Assembly: GCF_036014015.1 (NCBI RefSeq)
Contig: NZ_CP107905.1
Location: 3,782,001 to 3,846,000 of the forward strand
Length of the DNA: 64,000 nucleotides
Direction of reading: 5' to 3'
DNA from: Streptomyces sp. NBC_00457
Lineage (GTDB): Bacteria; Actinomycetota; Actinomycetes; Streptomycetales; Streptomycetaceae
Position 1 is the stretch's first letter. Each line of letters starts with the position of its first letter. The position numbers and the translations under genes are program-made. Of the stretch, positions 43,384 to 52,169 are shown in pieces. The notes beneath the pieces were generated by a model. That model worked only from the letters and a program-made list of their open reading frames with translations. It did not search any database and was not told the DNA's origin.

Positions 43384-44837
43384 CCCGGTACATCAGGCTC
43401 GCCGCGGTGTTCTGCGCCCTGCTGCTCGTGGCGCTGCTGGTGAACGCCGCCCGCATCCAGGTCTTCCAGGCCCAGTCCTACGACGACAATCCGGCCAACC
43501 GCCGCCAGAACATCGCCCGTTACGGCCAGCCGCGCGGCGACATCCTGGCCGACGGCGCCCGGCTCACCGGCTCGGTGGACACGGGTGAGCAGCTCCGTTA
43601 CGAGCGGACGTACGCGCACGGCCCGATGTACGCGCCCGTCACGGGCTTCGCCTCGCAGGAGTACGGCACGACGCTCCTGGAACACGCCGAGGACGACCTC
43701 CTGTCCGGCACGGACCCGATGCTCTCGCCGTTCCCGCTGTGGAACGACCTCACGCGGTCGCAGAACGCGGGCGGCGACGTCGTGACGACCATCGAACCGG
43801 CCGCGCAGGCGGCGGCGTACACCGGGCTCGGCGGACGCAAGGGCGCGGTGGCGGCCATCGAGCCGGCGACGGGGCGGATCCTGGCGCTGGTGTCCACGCC
43901 GTCGTACGACCCCGCCGTCCTGTCCGGGAACGGGCCGGCGGCGAAGCGGTCCTGGGAGCGGCTGAACGGCGACCGGGACAAGCCGATGCTCAACCGGGCG
44001 GTGCGGCAGACGTATCCGCCGGGCTCCACCTTCAAGGTGGTGACCGCGGCGGCGGCGCTGGACGCCGGTGTGCTGAAGGATCTGGACGAGCCGACGGACT
44101 CACCCGACCCGTACACCCTGCCCGGGACGACGACCTCGCTGACGAACGAGGCCGACGGCTGCCGGGACGCCTCGCTGCGGGAGGCGTTCGTGTGGTCGTG
44201 CAACACGGTGTTCGCGAGGCTGGGCGTGCGGGTGGGTGTGGCGGACATGGCGCGGACGGCGGAGGCCGTCGGCTTCAACGACACCGAGGTGAAGATCCCC
44301 TTCTCGGTGGCGCCGAGCACCTTCGACACGTCGGTGGACAGGGCGCAGCTCGCGCTGTCGTCGATCGGGCAGTACAACACGCGGGCCACGCCCCTGCAGA
44401 TGGCGATGGTCGCGGCGGCCGTCGCGAACGGCGGGCAGGTGCGGTCGCCGCACCTGGTCGAGCGGACCACCCGGGCGAGCGGGGCGACGCTGGCGACGGC
44501 CGGGGCGCGTCCGCTGCGGCGGATGATGCACCCGTCGACCGCCGTCCGCATGAAGGAGCTGATGGCCGACGTGGTCACGGAGGGCACCGGCCGGCGAGCC
44601 GCCATCCGCGGTGCCACCGTAGGCGGCAAGACCGGCACCGCCCAGCACGGCGTCGACAACTCCGGGATGCCGTACGCCTGGTTCGTCTCCTGGGCGCAGG
44701 CCGACGGCGACCTGGAACCGAAGGTGGCGGTCGCCGTGGTGGTGGAGGACGCGTCGGCGCGGCGGGGCGAGATCAGCGGGGGCGGGGACGCGGCACCGAT
44801 CGCGCGGTCGGTGATGCGGGCGGTGCTGAACTCGTAG
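43380..44837 (+). CDS. class B penicillin-binding protein (transpeptidase)
   Basis: A 485-residue protein with one N-terminal membrane helix, a pedestal domain and a transpeptidase domain. Active-site motifs are S216-x-x-K219 in PPGSTFKV, S273-x-N275 in WSCNTVFA and K417-T-G in GGKTGTAQ. It cross-links peptidoglycan and partners the SEDS polymerase encoded immediately upstream. The length is typical of the actinobacterial PbpA type. The reading frame overlaps that of the SEDS gene by four bases, indicating coupled translation. Confidence 0.94.
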   Translation: MTRYIRLAAVFCALLLVALLVNAARIQVFQAQSYDDNPANRRQNIARYGQPRGDILADGARLTGSVDTGEQLRYERTYAHGPMYAPVTGFASQEYGTTLLEHAEDDLLSGTDPMLSPFPLWNDLTRSQNAGGDVVTTIEPAAQAAAYTGLGGRKGAVAAIEPATGRILALVSTPSYDPAVLSGNGPAAKRSWERLNGDRDKPMLNRAVRQTYPPGSTFKVVTAAAALDAGVLKDLDEPTDSPDPYTLPGTTTSLTNEADGCRDASLREAFVWSCNTVFARLGVRVGVADMARTAEAVGFNDTEVKIPFSVAPSTFDTSVDRAQLALSSIGQYNTRATPLQMAMVAAAVANGGQVRSPHLVERTTRASGATLATAGARPLRRMMHPSTAVRMKELMADVVTEGTGRRAAIRGATVGGKTGTAQHGVDNSGMPYAWFVSWAQADGDLEPKVAVAVVVEDASARRGEISGGGDAAPIARSVMRAVLNS

Positions 44838-44902
44838 GCGGGCGTGCTCGATTACTGAGACGGGGGTACCGAGGGCCATCTTCCCGACCTACCGTTCGGT
44901 CC

Positions 44903-45412
44903 ATGACGACTGCCGACATCGCGTACGAACTCGCCGAGGTCAACATCGCCCGCCTCAAGTTCCCCCTGGACTCCCCGGAGTTGAAGGACTTCGTCGACGC
45001 GCTCGACCCGGTCAACGCGGATGCGGACGCCGCTGACGGATTCGTCTGGCGGCTCCAGTCGGACGCCGGCGACGCGACCGACATCCAGGTCTTCGGCGAC
45101 GAGTGGCTGATCATCAACATGTCGGTGTGGCGGGACGCCGACGCGCTGACCGCGTACATGTACCAGGGCCGGCACCGGGAGATGCTCGCGCGTCGGCGGG
45201 AGTGGTTCGAGCGGGTCGAGGAGGCGATGACGGCGATGTGGTGGGTTCCGGCGGGCCACCGGCCCACGGTCGCCGAGGCCGAGTCCCGCCTGCTGCAGCT
45301 GCGCACGAACGGGCCGACGCCGTATGCGTTCACTCTCCGCACGTCGTTCCCCCCGGAGGGGGCGCAGCCGGTGGCCCTGGAGGTCCCGAACGACCTCGGA
45401 TGCCCGGCCTAG
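44903..45412 (+). CDS. DUF3291 family protein
   Basis: 169 residues, a dimeric alpha-beta-barrel type protein with YELAEVNIARLKFPLDSPEL, NADADAADGFVWRLQSD and WWVPAGHRPTVAEAESRL, all typical of DUF3291. Its function is unknown. The start is ATG 44903. It is convergent with the diiron gene, and both stops use one shared CTAG. Confidence 0.85.
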   Translation: MTTADIAYELAEVNIARLKFPLDSPELKDFVDALDPVNADADAADGFVWRLQSDAGDATDIQVFGDEWLIINMSVWRDADALTAYMYQGRHREMLARRREWFERVEEAMTAMWWVPAGHRPTVAEAESRLLQLRTNGPTPYAFTLRTSFPPEGAQPVALEVPNDLGCPA

Positions 45413-46518
45413 GAATCGGTTGCCCCCAGGTCGATGGCCTGCCGCACTTCCGCCACCCGGTCGTTTTCCTCCGTCGCGAACCGTTCCGCGTCCAGCTTCT
45501 CCGCTATTTCCTCGTCCTGGGCCATCAGCAGGTCCAGGTTGGAGTCGCCCATCTCGAAGACGCCCATGTCGACGTAGGCCTGTTGGAGGCGCTTGCCCCA
45601 CAGGCCGATGTCCTTGACGCAGGGGACGATGCGGGAGAAGAGCAACTGGCGGAAGAGGGCGAGGAATTCGGACCGTTCGCTGTACTCCTCGGCCTCCGCT
45701 TTCGGGATGCCGAAGTTCTCCAGCACCTCGACGCCCCGCAGCCGGTCGCGCATGAGATAGCAGCCCTCGATGACGAACTCCTCGCGTTCGCGCAGTTCGG
45801 CGTCGCTGAGCTGCCGGTAGTAGTCGCGCAGCGCCATCCGGCCGAAGGCCACGTGCCGGGCCTCGTCCTGCATGACGTAGGCCAGGATCTGCTTCGGCAG
45901 GGGCTTGTCCGTCGTGTCGCGGATCATGCCGAAGGCGGCGAGCGCGAGGCCCTCGATGAGCACCTGCATGCCGAGGTACGGCATGTCCCAGCGTGAGTCG
46001 CGCAGCGTGTCGCCCAGCAGAGACTGGAGGTTGTCGTTGATCGGGTAGAGCAGGCCGATCTTCTCGTGCAGGAAACGGCCGTAGATCTCGGCGTGCCGGG
46101 CCTCGTCCATCGTCTGGGTCGCCGAGTAGAACTTCGCGTCCAGGTCGGGGACCGACTCGACGATCCGGGCCGCGCAGATCATCGCGCCCTGCTCACCGTG
46201 CAGAAACTGGCTGAACTGCCAGGACGCGAGGTGCCGGCGCAGTTCGCCTTTGTCGCGGTCCGTCATCTTCGCCCAGTACGGGGTGCCGTAGAGGCTGATC
46301 GACTCGTCGGGTGTGCCGAGCGCGTCGTACGGGTCGACCTCCAGGTCCCAGTCGATCCGCTTCTGTCCGTCCCACTGCTTGTCCTTGCCCTTCTGGTAGA
46401 GGGCGAGGAGGCGGTCGCGCCCGTCGTCGTACTCCCAGCTGAAGCGGGCGGCGCCGGTCGCCGGCACCTGCCAGAGGGAGTCTCCCGGGTCCATGGCGTA
46501 CAGGTCTTCAGTCGGCAT
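45409..46518 (-). CDS. ferritin-like diiron protein (R2/oxygenase type)
   Basis: 369 residues. A complete carboxylate-bridged diiron ligand set can be read: E109 in HGEQGAM, E139 and H142 in DEARHAE, E189 in IEGLAL, E219 and H222 in DEARHVAF. This is the four-helix arrangement of ribonucleotide-reductase-like oxidases and N-oxygenases. The family is often left as ferritin-like; the substrate is unknown. ATG 46518 (MPTEDLYAMD) fits; a longer start is unlikely. It is divergent from an AurF-type gene across an 89-bp region, so the two are probably co-regulated, perhaps by the TetR protein beyond. Confidence 0.85.
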   Translation of the reverse strand: MPTEDLYAMDPGDSLWQVPATGAARFSWEYDDGRDRLLALYQKGKDKQWDGQKRIDWDLEVDPYDALGTPDESISLYGTPYWAKMTDRDKGELRRHLASWQFSQFLHGEQGAMICAARIVESVPDLDAKFYSATQTMDEARHAEIYGRFLHEKIGLLYPINDNLQSLLGDTLRDSRWDMPYLGMQVLIEGLALAAFGMIRDTTDKPLPKQILAYVMQDEARHVAFGRMALRDYYRQLSDAELREREEFVIEGCYLMRDRLRGVEVLENFGIPKAEAEEYSERSEFLALFRQLLFSRIVPCVKDIGLWGKRLQQAYVDMGVFEMGDSNLDLLMAQDEEIAEKLDAERFATEENDRVAEVRQAIDLGATDS

Positions 46519-46607
46519 GCATCGCAGGCTCCTACTTGGTAGACGCGGGGTCAACAAGTCGCGCACAGGGGATTGACGAGCTTGCTGACAAGCGGTCTCA
46601 TAAGCGC
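46519..46607. promoter_or_regulatory. divergent promoter region of the two diiron genes
   Basis: An 89-bp intergenic spacer. It contains the inverted repeat GCTTG-CTGA-CAAGC at 46580-46593, inside TTGACGAGCTTGCTGACAAG, and nearby TACTTGG...CAACAAGT with the same half-site words. A TetR-family operator is a reasonable reading. The exact -35 and -10 boxes are not clear. Confidence 0.5.
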
Positions 46608-47546
46608 ATGACGACCGTGACCGAAGCCGACGCGCTCGACGGGCTGCGCGATGCGCTCGGCCTGCTCAAGGACCGGGAGCAGGTGGCAGAGCGGTTGCTC
46701 GCCTCGTCTCTCAAGCACTCCTTCGACCCCGACAAGGAACTGGACTGGGACGCGCCCTTCGAGGAGGGCAAGTGGTTCTGGCCGCCGGAACTGGTGTCCC
46801 TCTACGACACCCCGATGTGGAAGCGGATGAGCGAGGAGCAGCGGATCCTGCTCTCCCAGCACGAGGCCGCCGCGCTCGCCTCCCTCGGGATCTGGTTCGA
46901 GATCATCCTGATGCAGTTGCTCACCCGGCACATCTACGACAAGGCGGCGACGAGCGCGCATGTGCGCTACGCGCTGACCGAGATCGAGGACGAGTGCCGG
47001 CACTCGAAGATGTTCGCCCGCATGATCACCCACGGCGGCACACCGTGGTACCCCGTGAGCCGCGTCCACCAGAACCTCGGCCGCCTGTTCAAGACGATCT
47101 CCACCACCCCCGGCTCCTTCACCGCGACCCTCCTCGGCGAGGAAGTCCTCGACTGGATGCAGCGGCTGACCTTCCCGGACGAGCGGGTACAGCCCCTTAT
47201 CCGGGGCGTGACGCGAATCCACGTGGTGGAGGAGGCACGTCATGTGCGGTACGCGCGTGAAGAGCTGCGCCGCCAGATGATGACCGCCCCGAAGTGGTCC
47301 CAGGAGTTCACCCGGGTCACCTCCGGAGAGTTCGCCCGGGTGTTCTCGGTGGCCTTCGTGAATCCCGAGGTCTACACGAACGTAGGCCTGGACAAACGGG
47401 AGGCCATGGCCCAGGTGAAGGCCAGCGGCCACCGCCGAGAGATCATGCAGACGGGCGCGAAGCGCCTGACGGACTTCTTGGACGACATAGGGGTGATGCG
47501 GGGGGTGGGCCGACGCCTATGGAAGGCATCGGGCCTCCTGGCATAG
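46608..47546 (+). CDS. AurF-family diiron oxygenase
   Basis: 312 residues. The ligand set is E98 in WFEIIL, E129 and H132 in DECRHSK, E178/E179 in LGEEVLD, and E209 and H212 in VEEARHVRYARE. This is the p-aminobenzoate N-oxygenase (AurF) pattern, with its second-half EExRH. Characterised relatives oxidise arylamines, but many are orphan. It starts at ATG 46608 with almost no leader, so it may be leaderless. It is divergent from a second diiron gene, with a TetR regulator gene 103 bp downstream. Confidence 0.87.
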   Translation: MTTVTEADALDGLRDALGLLKDREQVAERLLASSLKHSFDPDKELDWDAPFEEGKWFWPPELVSLYDTPMWKRMSEEQRILLSQHEAAALASLGIWFEIILMQLLTRHIYDKAATSAHVRYALTEIEDECRHSKMFARMITHGGTPWYPVSRVHQNLGRLFKTISTTPGSFTATLLGEEVLDWMQRLTFPDERVQPLIRGVTRIHVVEEARHVRYAREELRRQMMTAPKWSQEFTRVTSGEFARVFSVAFVNPEVYTNVGLDKREAMAQVKASGHRREIMQTGAKRLTDFLDDIGVMRGVGRRLWKASGLLA

Positions 47547-47561
47547 GCGAGCTGACCAACG

Positions 47562-47609
47562 TAAGGGGCGCGGGGAACTGCGCGACCAGCCACAACGAAC
47601 CCGCAGCCG
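47562..47609. repeat. dispersed intergenic repeat, copy C
   Basis: Reads AAGGGGCGCGGGGAACTGCG followed by CGACCAGCCACAACGAACCC, between the AurF-type gene and the TetR gene. It is nearly identical to copy E. Confidence 0.85.
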
Positions 47610-47649
47610 CCAGCGATCCAGCGCCTCCCACGGCGATTAGGCTGCACTC

Positions 47650-48297
47650 ATGACCCCCGCCGCCCCCGCCTACCGCCGCCTCAGCGTCGAGGAGCGACGA
47701 AGTCAGCTCCTCGACGCCGCGCTGAAACTCTTCGCGCACCGCACCCCCGAGGACGTCTCACTCGACGACGTGGCAGAGGCGGCCGGAGTCTCCCGCCCCC
47801 TGGTCTACCGGTACTTCCCGGGCGGCAAGCAGCAGCTGTACGAGGCCGCCCTCAGGTCCGCCGCGGACGAGCTGCAGCAGTGCTTCGACGAGCCCCGCGT
47901 GGGCCCGCGCCTGCCCCGGCTGGTGCGGGCCCTCGACCGCTACCTGGCCTTCGTCGACGAGCACGACACGGGTTTCAGCGCTCTCCTCCAGGGCGGCAGC
48001 GTCGTCGAGACGTCCCGTACGACCGCCATCGTCGACGGCGTACGCCGGGCCGCCGCCGAGCACATCCTCAGCCATCTCGCCGTCCCCGAGCCCGGCCTGC
48101 TGCTGCGGATGACCGTACGGATGTGGATCACGGCCGTGGAGGCGGCCTCGCTCATCTGGCTCGACGAGGGCAAGCAACCGCCGCTCGACGAGCTGCGGGA
48201 CTGGCTGGTGGAGCAGTTCATGGCCGCGCTGACGGTGACCGGCGGGCGCGATCCGCAGACCGCCGCCCTGGTCGAGGCCCTCGCGGTGGATGGCTGA
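47650..48297 (+). CDS. TetR-family transcriptional regulator
   Basis: 215 residues. The N-terminal helix-turn-helix reads RRSQLLDAALKLFAHRTPED then VSLDDVAEAAGVSRPLVYRY, and a helical ligand-binding domain follows. It is the only regulator next to the diiron pair and the best candidate to repress them. The stop overlaps the small gene downstream by eight bases. Confidence 0.9.
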   Translation: MTPAAPAYRRLSVEERRSQLLDAALKLFAHRTPEDVSLDDVAEAAGVSRPLVYRYFPGGKQQLYEAALRSAADELQQCFDEPRVGPRLPRLVRALDRYLAFVDEHDTGFSALLQGGSVVETSRTTAIVDGVRRAAAEHILSHLAVPEPGLLLRMTVRMWITAVEAASLIWLDEGKQPPLDELRDWLVEQFMAALTVTGGRDPQTAALVEALAVDG

Positions 48298-48610
48298 GAC
48301 TGGTGCCGTGAAGACCGAAGACACCCCCTTCGAGGGCGGCCCGATGGACGGCCGTGTCCTGCCCGTCCTGCTGGGCATGACCGGGCACCCGCCCAAGACG
48401 TACCGCATCCCCGTCCCGGCCCCCGACGGCGGCGAACCCACCGTGCTGGTCTACCGCAGGGTCCCGCGCGGGCACAGCAAGCGGCTCGGTCTGACGCAGG
48501 GCTGGAAGTACGAGTACGACCCTCAGGGCAAGCGCGGCAGCGGACTGCGGTGGCCGTGGTCCAAGCCAGACACCACGCCGGGCGGCAAGCGGGATGACGC
48601 CGACGAGTGA
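48290..48610 (+). CDS. conserved small hypothetical protein
   Basis: 106 residues, hydrophilic, with GGPMDGRVLPVLLGMTGHPP and TYRIPVPAPDGGEPTVLVYR. It has no signal peptide or membrane helix. It overlaps the TetR gene and is probably co-translated with it. I do not recognise a function. Confidence 0.72.
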   Translation: MAETGAVKTEDTPFEGGPMDGRVLPVLLGMTGHPPKTYRIPVPAPDGGEPTVLVYRRVPRGHSKRLGLTQGWKYEYDPQGKRGSGLRWPWSKPDTTPGGKRDDADE

Positions 48611-48713
48611 CGGCGTTGCGCCGAACCGCGCACACCCCGCGCGCGAAACACGAGCGGCCGTCTGATGCTCGCGGTGCGGAGCGGAGGGGCCGCGCCGCAC
48701 CGGAGGTGATGAC

Positions 48714-49826
48714 ATGTCAGGGCGTCTTCTGCGTCTGGTCTGTACGGCGGCGGTGGCGACCCAGGCCGTTGTCGCGGCCGTACCCGCCATGGCCGTCCCT
48801 GAGCCCGGCGACCGTGCGGTGGCCGGGCTGCTGACGGACCTTCAGCGGCTGTACCGGGAGGCCGAGCGGGCCACCGAGACCTACAACGCCACCGAGGAAC
48901 AGCTGAAGAAGCAGCGCACCGAGGTCGACCGCCTGGACCGCGCGCTCGCCCGCGCCCGGCTCTCCCTGCAGGACAGCCGTGGGGCGGCCGGACGGCTCGC
49001 CCGCCAGCAGTACCAGAGCAGCACCGACATCTCCCCGTACGTACAGCTGCTCCTGGCCCGCGATCCACAGCACGCGCTCGACCAGGGCCATGTGATCGGG
49101 CAGGTGGCGCGGGAGCGGGCCGAGACCCTGCAGCGGCTCACCGGAACCGAGCGCAAGGCCGACGACCTCGCACACAAGGCCCGCGCCGCCCTCGACCGCC
49201 AGCTCTCCCTCGCCGCACGGCAGAAGAAACAGCGCGACGAGGTACGCAAGCGGCTCCACGACGTCGAGAAACTCCTCGCCTCCCTCACCACCGAACAGCT
49301 CACCGCCCTGACCGAGTTCGAGAAGACCGGCACCGACAAGGCCCAACGGGAGTTCATGGCCTCCGGCGCCCTGAACGACAACCGACCCCCCTCCCGCAAA
49401 GGCGACAAGGCTCTGCGCTACGCCGTACGACAACTCGGGAAGCCGTACGAATGGGGCGCCGAGGGCCCCAAGACCTACGACTGCTCCGGCCTGACCTCCC
49501 AGGCCTGGAGCCACGCAGGAAAACCCATCCCGAGAACCAGCCAGCAACAATGGGCCCAGCTCCCGAAAATCCCCCTCAAAAAGCTGCGCCCCGGCGACCT
49601 GGTCATCTACTTCCCGGAGGCCACACACGTAGCCATGTACTTGGGCGAAGGAAAGGTCGTACACGCCCCAAGACCGGGCGACAAAATCAAGCTCTCCCCG
49701 ATCGCATCCAACCCGATCCTTGGAGCAGTACGCCCAGACGAACGCCCCAAAGGGGCGCGGGGAACTGCGCGACAAGCCACAACGAACCATCAGCCGCCAG
49801 AACCCCGAACCCCCAACGGCGACTAG
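48714..49826 (+). CDS. secreted NlpC/P60 peptidoglycan endopeptidase with coiled-coil region
   Basis: 370 residues. A signal peptide (cleavage near AMAVP) is followed by a long coiled coil (about 40-215), rich in Glu/Arg/Gln heptads, as in RipA-like enzymes. The C-terminal NlpC/P60 domain has catalytic C257 in TYDCSGLTSQAW, H305 in ATHVAMYL and H317 in VVHAPR. It cuts the wall stem peptide. The last residues (from about 344, RPKGARGTARQATTN...) are encoded by a copy of the dispersed intergenic repeat, so the natural end of the domain was near VRPDE. The stop shares a CTAG with the convergent monooxygenase gene. Confidence 0.92.
   Translation: MSGRLLRLVCTAAVATQAVVAAVPAMAVPEPGDRAVAGLLTDLQRLYREAERATETYNATEEQLKKQRTEVDRLDRALARARLSLQDSRGAAGRLARQQYQSSTDISPYVQLLLARDPQHALDQGHVIGQVARERAETLQRLTGTERKADDLAHKARAALDRQLSLAARQKKQRDEVRKRLHDVEKLLASLTTEQLTALTEFEKTGTDKAQREFMASGALNDNRPPSRKGDKALRYAVRQLGKPYEWGAEGPKTYDCSGLTSQAWSHAGKPIPRTSQQQWAQLPKIPLKKLRPGDLVIYFPEATHVAMYLGEGKVVHAPRPGDKIKLSPIASNPILGAVRPDERPKGARGTARQATTNHQPPEPRTPNGD
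49744..49800. repeat. dispersed intergenic repeat, copy D, inside a coding sequence
   Basis: Reads AAAGGGGCGCGGGGAACTGC then GCGACAAGCCACAACGAACC. It is preceded by GCCCC, which forms a small hairpin with GGGGC. It covers codons 344-362 of the NlpC/P60 gene. Confidence 0.88.
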
Positions 49827-51073
49827 GCAGCCACGGACCCCAAATAAGCCGCCGTCTTCTCAGGCTCATAGAAGAAGTTCTCAAAGTCGGCCGGATCATT
49901 GAACGCATTGGCGAACCGATCAGCCACCGGCGGCAACTCCCCCGCCGCCCCAATAAGGTTCAGCACATGCTCAGGCGGCGGAGCCAACATCGCATTGGTC
50001 CACTTCGTGACGTGCCGCGCCGTCTCCCAGTACCGCTCAAAAGCCCCCCGCATCCACACCTCGTCGAACTCCTTCTCCCCGTGCTCGAGAATCGAGGCGA
50101 GATAGGAAGCCGCGCACTTGGACGCCGAGTTGGAGCCCTGACCGGTGATGGGGTCGTTCGCGACGACGACGTCCGCGACGCCCAGCACCAGCCCCCCGCC
50201 AGGAAGGCGGCCGACCGGGTTACGGACGGTCGGGGTGTATCGGCCGCTCAATACGCCGCCCGCATCCGTGAGTTCGACGTTCGTGGCCCGCGCGTACTCC
50301 CACGGCGTGAACCGCTCCATGAGTTCCAGGATCAGGGAGAGGTGTTCGGCCGGGTCCTTGACGCCGTTGAAGACATCGAGCGGGCCGCCGGGTATGCCCT
50401 CCCAGAACAGGATGTCGGCGCGGCCGGAGGTGGTCAGCGTCGGCATGACGAACAGCTCGCCGACCCCGGGCACGAGGTTGCAGCGGACCGCGTCGTACTC
50501 GGGGTGCTCGGGGCGCGGGCCCAGACCGTGGACGTAGGCCACGGCGAGGGCGCGCTGTGGCTCGCTGTACGGGGAGCGCTCGGGGTCCCGGGCGAACATG
50601 GACACCAGCTCGCCCTTGCCCGCCGAGACGAGCACCAGGTCGTACGTACGGGAGAAGTAGTCCAGGTCGGAGACGGCCGCACCGTGGATGACGAGCTGGC
50701 CGCCGCGCTGGGCGAACGTCTCCATCCAGCCGGCCATCTTCACTCGCTGGTCCACCGACTGCGCGTACCCGTCGAGTCGGCCCACCCAGTCGATCGCGCG
50801 GGCCGCGGGGCCCTCGCTCCAGGAGCCGGGGGCGGCGACCGAGACGCCGAGTCCTTCGATCTTCGGGGCCTGGGACTCCCAGAAGTTCAGCTGGAGATCG
50901 CGCTCGTGCTGCAGGGCCGTGTGGAACATGCACTGCGTGGACATGACGCGGCCGGCACGGATCTCGTCCGCCGTCCGGTTCGACATCACGGTGACCTCGT
51001 ACCCGTGCGACTGGAGTCCGAGGGCGAGCTGGAGCCCGGACTGGCCGGCTCCGACGACGAGTATCTTCCGCAT
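49823..51073 (-). CDS. styrene/indole monooxygenase-like flavoprotein at the end of the conservon operon
   Basis: 416 residues. The FAD dinucleotide fold is ILVVGAGQSGLQLALGLQSH at the start. The StyA-type domain contains STQCMFHTALQHERDL, VLVSAGKGELVSMFA and GVADVVVANDPITGQGSNSA, the second FAD motif. StyA enzymes receive reduced FAD from a separate reductase; none is visible here. It lies 36 bp after cvnD on the same strand, so it belongs to the conservon operon. In other conservons this place is taken by a cytochrome P450 (recalled), so this is an oxidative effector of a different class. It might epoxidise or hydroxylate an aromatic signal, which is an inference. Confidence 0.87.
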   Translation of the reverse strand: MRKILVVGAGQSGLQLALGLQSHGYEVTVMSNRTADEIRAGRVMSTQCMFHTALQHERDLQLNFWESQAPKIEGLGVSVAAPGSWSEGPAARAIDWVGRLDGYAQSVDQRVKMAGWMETFAQRGGQLVIHGAAVSDLDYFSRTYDLVLVSAGKGELVSMFARDPERSPYSEPQRALAVAYVHGLGPRPEHPEYDAVRCNLVPGVGELFVMPTLTTSGRADILFWEGIPGGPLDVFNGVKDPAEHLSLILELMERFTPWEYARATNVELTDAGGVLSGRYTPTVRNPVGRLPGGGLVLGVADVVVANDPITGQGSNSASKCAASYLASILEHGEKEFDEVWMRGAFERYWETARHVTKWTNAMLAPPPEHVLNLIGAAGELPPVADRFANAFNDPADFENFFYEPEKTAAYLGSVAA

Positions 51074-51109
51074 GCGGGTGGTGACTCCTAAAAACGACTG
51101 CTCAAGCGA

Positions 51110-51766
51110 CTACTCAGGGGTGGCATCCAGCGCGTGGCCGACCAGGGCCAGGAGGGTCTCGATCACGGAGATCCTGCGCCGGGCGTCCATGATCATGACA
51201 GGTATGTGCGCGGGAACCGTCAGCGCCTCCCGCACGTCCTCCGGCTCGAACCGCTCGCTGCCGTCGAAGTGGTTGACCGCGACGACATACGGCATCCCGC
51301 AGCTCTCGAAGTAGTCCAGCGCCGGGAAGCAGTCCTTCAGACGCCGGGTGTCGGCCATGACCACCGCGCCGATCGCGCCGCGCACCAGGTCGTCCCACAT
51401 GAACCAGAACCGCTGCTGGCCCGGCGTGCCGAACAGGTAGAGCACCAGGTCGTCGTCGAGCGTGAGGCGGCCGTAGTCCATGGCCACGGTGGTGGTCAGC
51501 TTGTCCGGGGTACCGGTGAGGTCGTCGGTGTCCTCGCTGGCCTGGGTCATCAGCGCCTCCGTCTGGAGGGGCGTGATCTCCGAGACGGCCGTGACGAGGG
51601 TGGTCTTGCCGACGCCGAAGCCGCCGGCGACGACGATCTTCGTGGCGACGGGGGCGCGGGCGAGCTGCGTCTGCCAGGACTGGAGGTTCTCGTCGGACTC
51701 GGGCTCGTGCTCGGGCTCGACGTAGGGGGAGACGCCTCTCGCGGCGTCAGAGACGACGGAGTCCAC
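51110..51766 (-). CDS. cvnD: conservon small GTPase (CvnD)
   Basis: A 218-residue MglA/Rab-like G protein. G1 is GGFGVGKTTLV (48-58), G3 is LYLFGTPGQQRFWFMWDDL, and G4 is the actinobacterial variant NHFDGSE instead of NKxD. Its start overlaps cvnC by 20 bases. In conservons this GTPase acts with the CvnB roadblock protein at the membrane, downstream of the CvnA kinase-like sensor. Confidence 0.93.
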   Translation of the reverse strand: MDSVVSDAARGVSPYVEPEHEPESDENLQSWQTQLARAPVATKIVVAGGFGVGKTTLVTAVSEITPLQTEALMTQASEDTDDLTGTPDKLTTTVAMDYGRLTLDDDLVLYLFGTPGQQRFWFMWDDLVRGAIGAVVMADTRRLKDCFPALDYFESCGMPYVVAVNHFDGSERFEPEDVREALTVPAHIPVMIMDARRRISVIETLLALVGHALDATPE

Positions 51767-52169
51767 TCAGCACCCTTTCCAGCAGTGCCCGGTCCGGCCG
51801 GCCGGTGCCGTGGCCGGTTCCGGTGCCGTACACACGGATCTTTCCCTGGTCCGCGAGGTCGCTGATGAGCACGCGGACCACGCCGAGCGGCATCTTCAGC
51901 AGCGCGGCGATCTCGGCCACCGTGCGCATACGGCGGCACAGTTCGACGATGGCCCGCATCTCCGGCATCACGCGGGTGGTGAGGGAACCGTTCGTCAGTT
52001 CCCTGCGCTCCTCGGGGGCTTCGATCGCCGCCGTGCTCGCTACGAACGTCTCCACGAGGAGGACGTGCCCGAAGCGGGTGCGGCCGCCGGTGAGCGAGTA
52101 GGGGCGTACCCGGGCGGGCTTGCGGTCGGCGCCGCGGACGGGGAGCCTCTTCGGCCCACTGCTGCTCAT
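51747..52169 (-). CDS. cvnC: conservon DUF742 protein (CvnC)
   Basis: 140 residues. The winged-helix-like DUF742 fold is seen in RVRPYSLTGGRTRFGHVLLV, the TVAEIAALLKMPLGVVRVLI helix-turn-helix-like segment and GKIRVYG. It interacts within conservon complexes. It overlaps cvnB (4 bases) and cvnD (20 bases). Confidence 0.93.
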   Translation of the reverse strand: MSSSGPKRLPVRGADRKPARVRPYSLTGGRTRFGHVLLVETFVASTAAIEAPEERRELTNGSLTTRVMPEMRAIVELCRRMRTVAEIAALLKMPLGVVRVLISDLADQGKIRVYGTGTGHGTGRPDRALLERVLSGLRRL

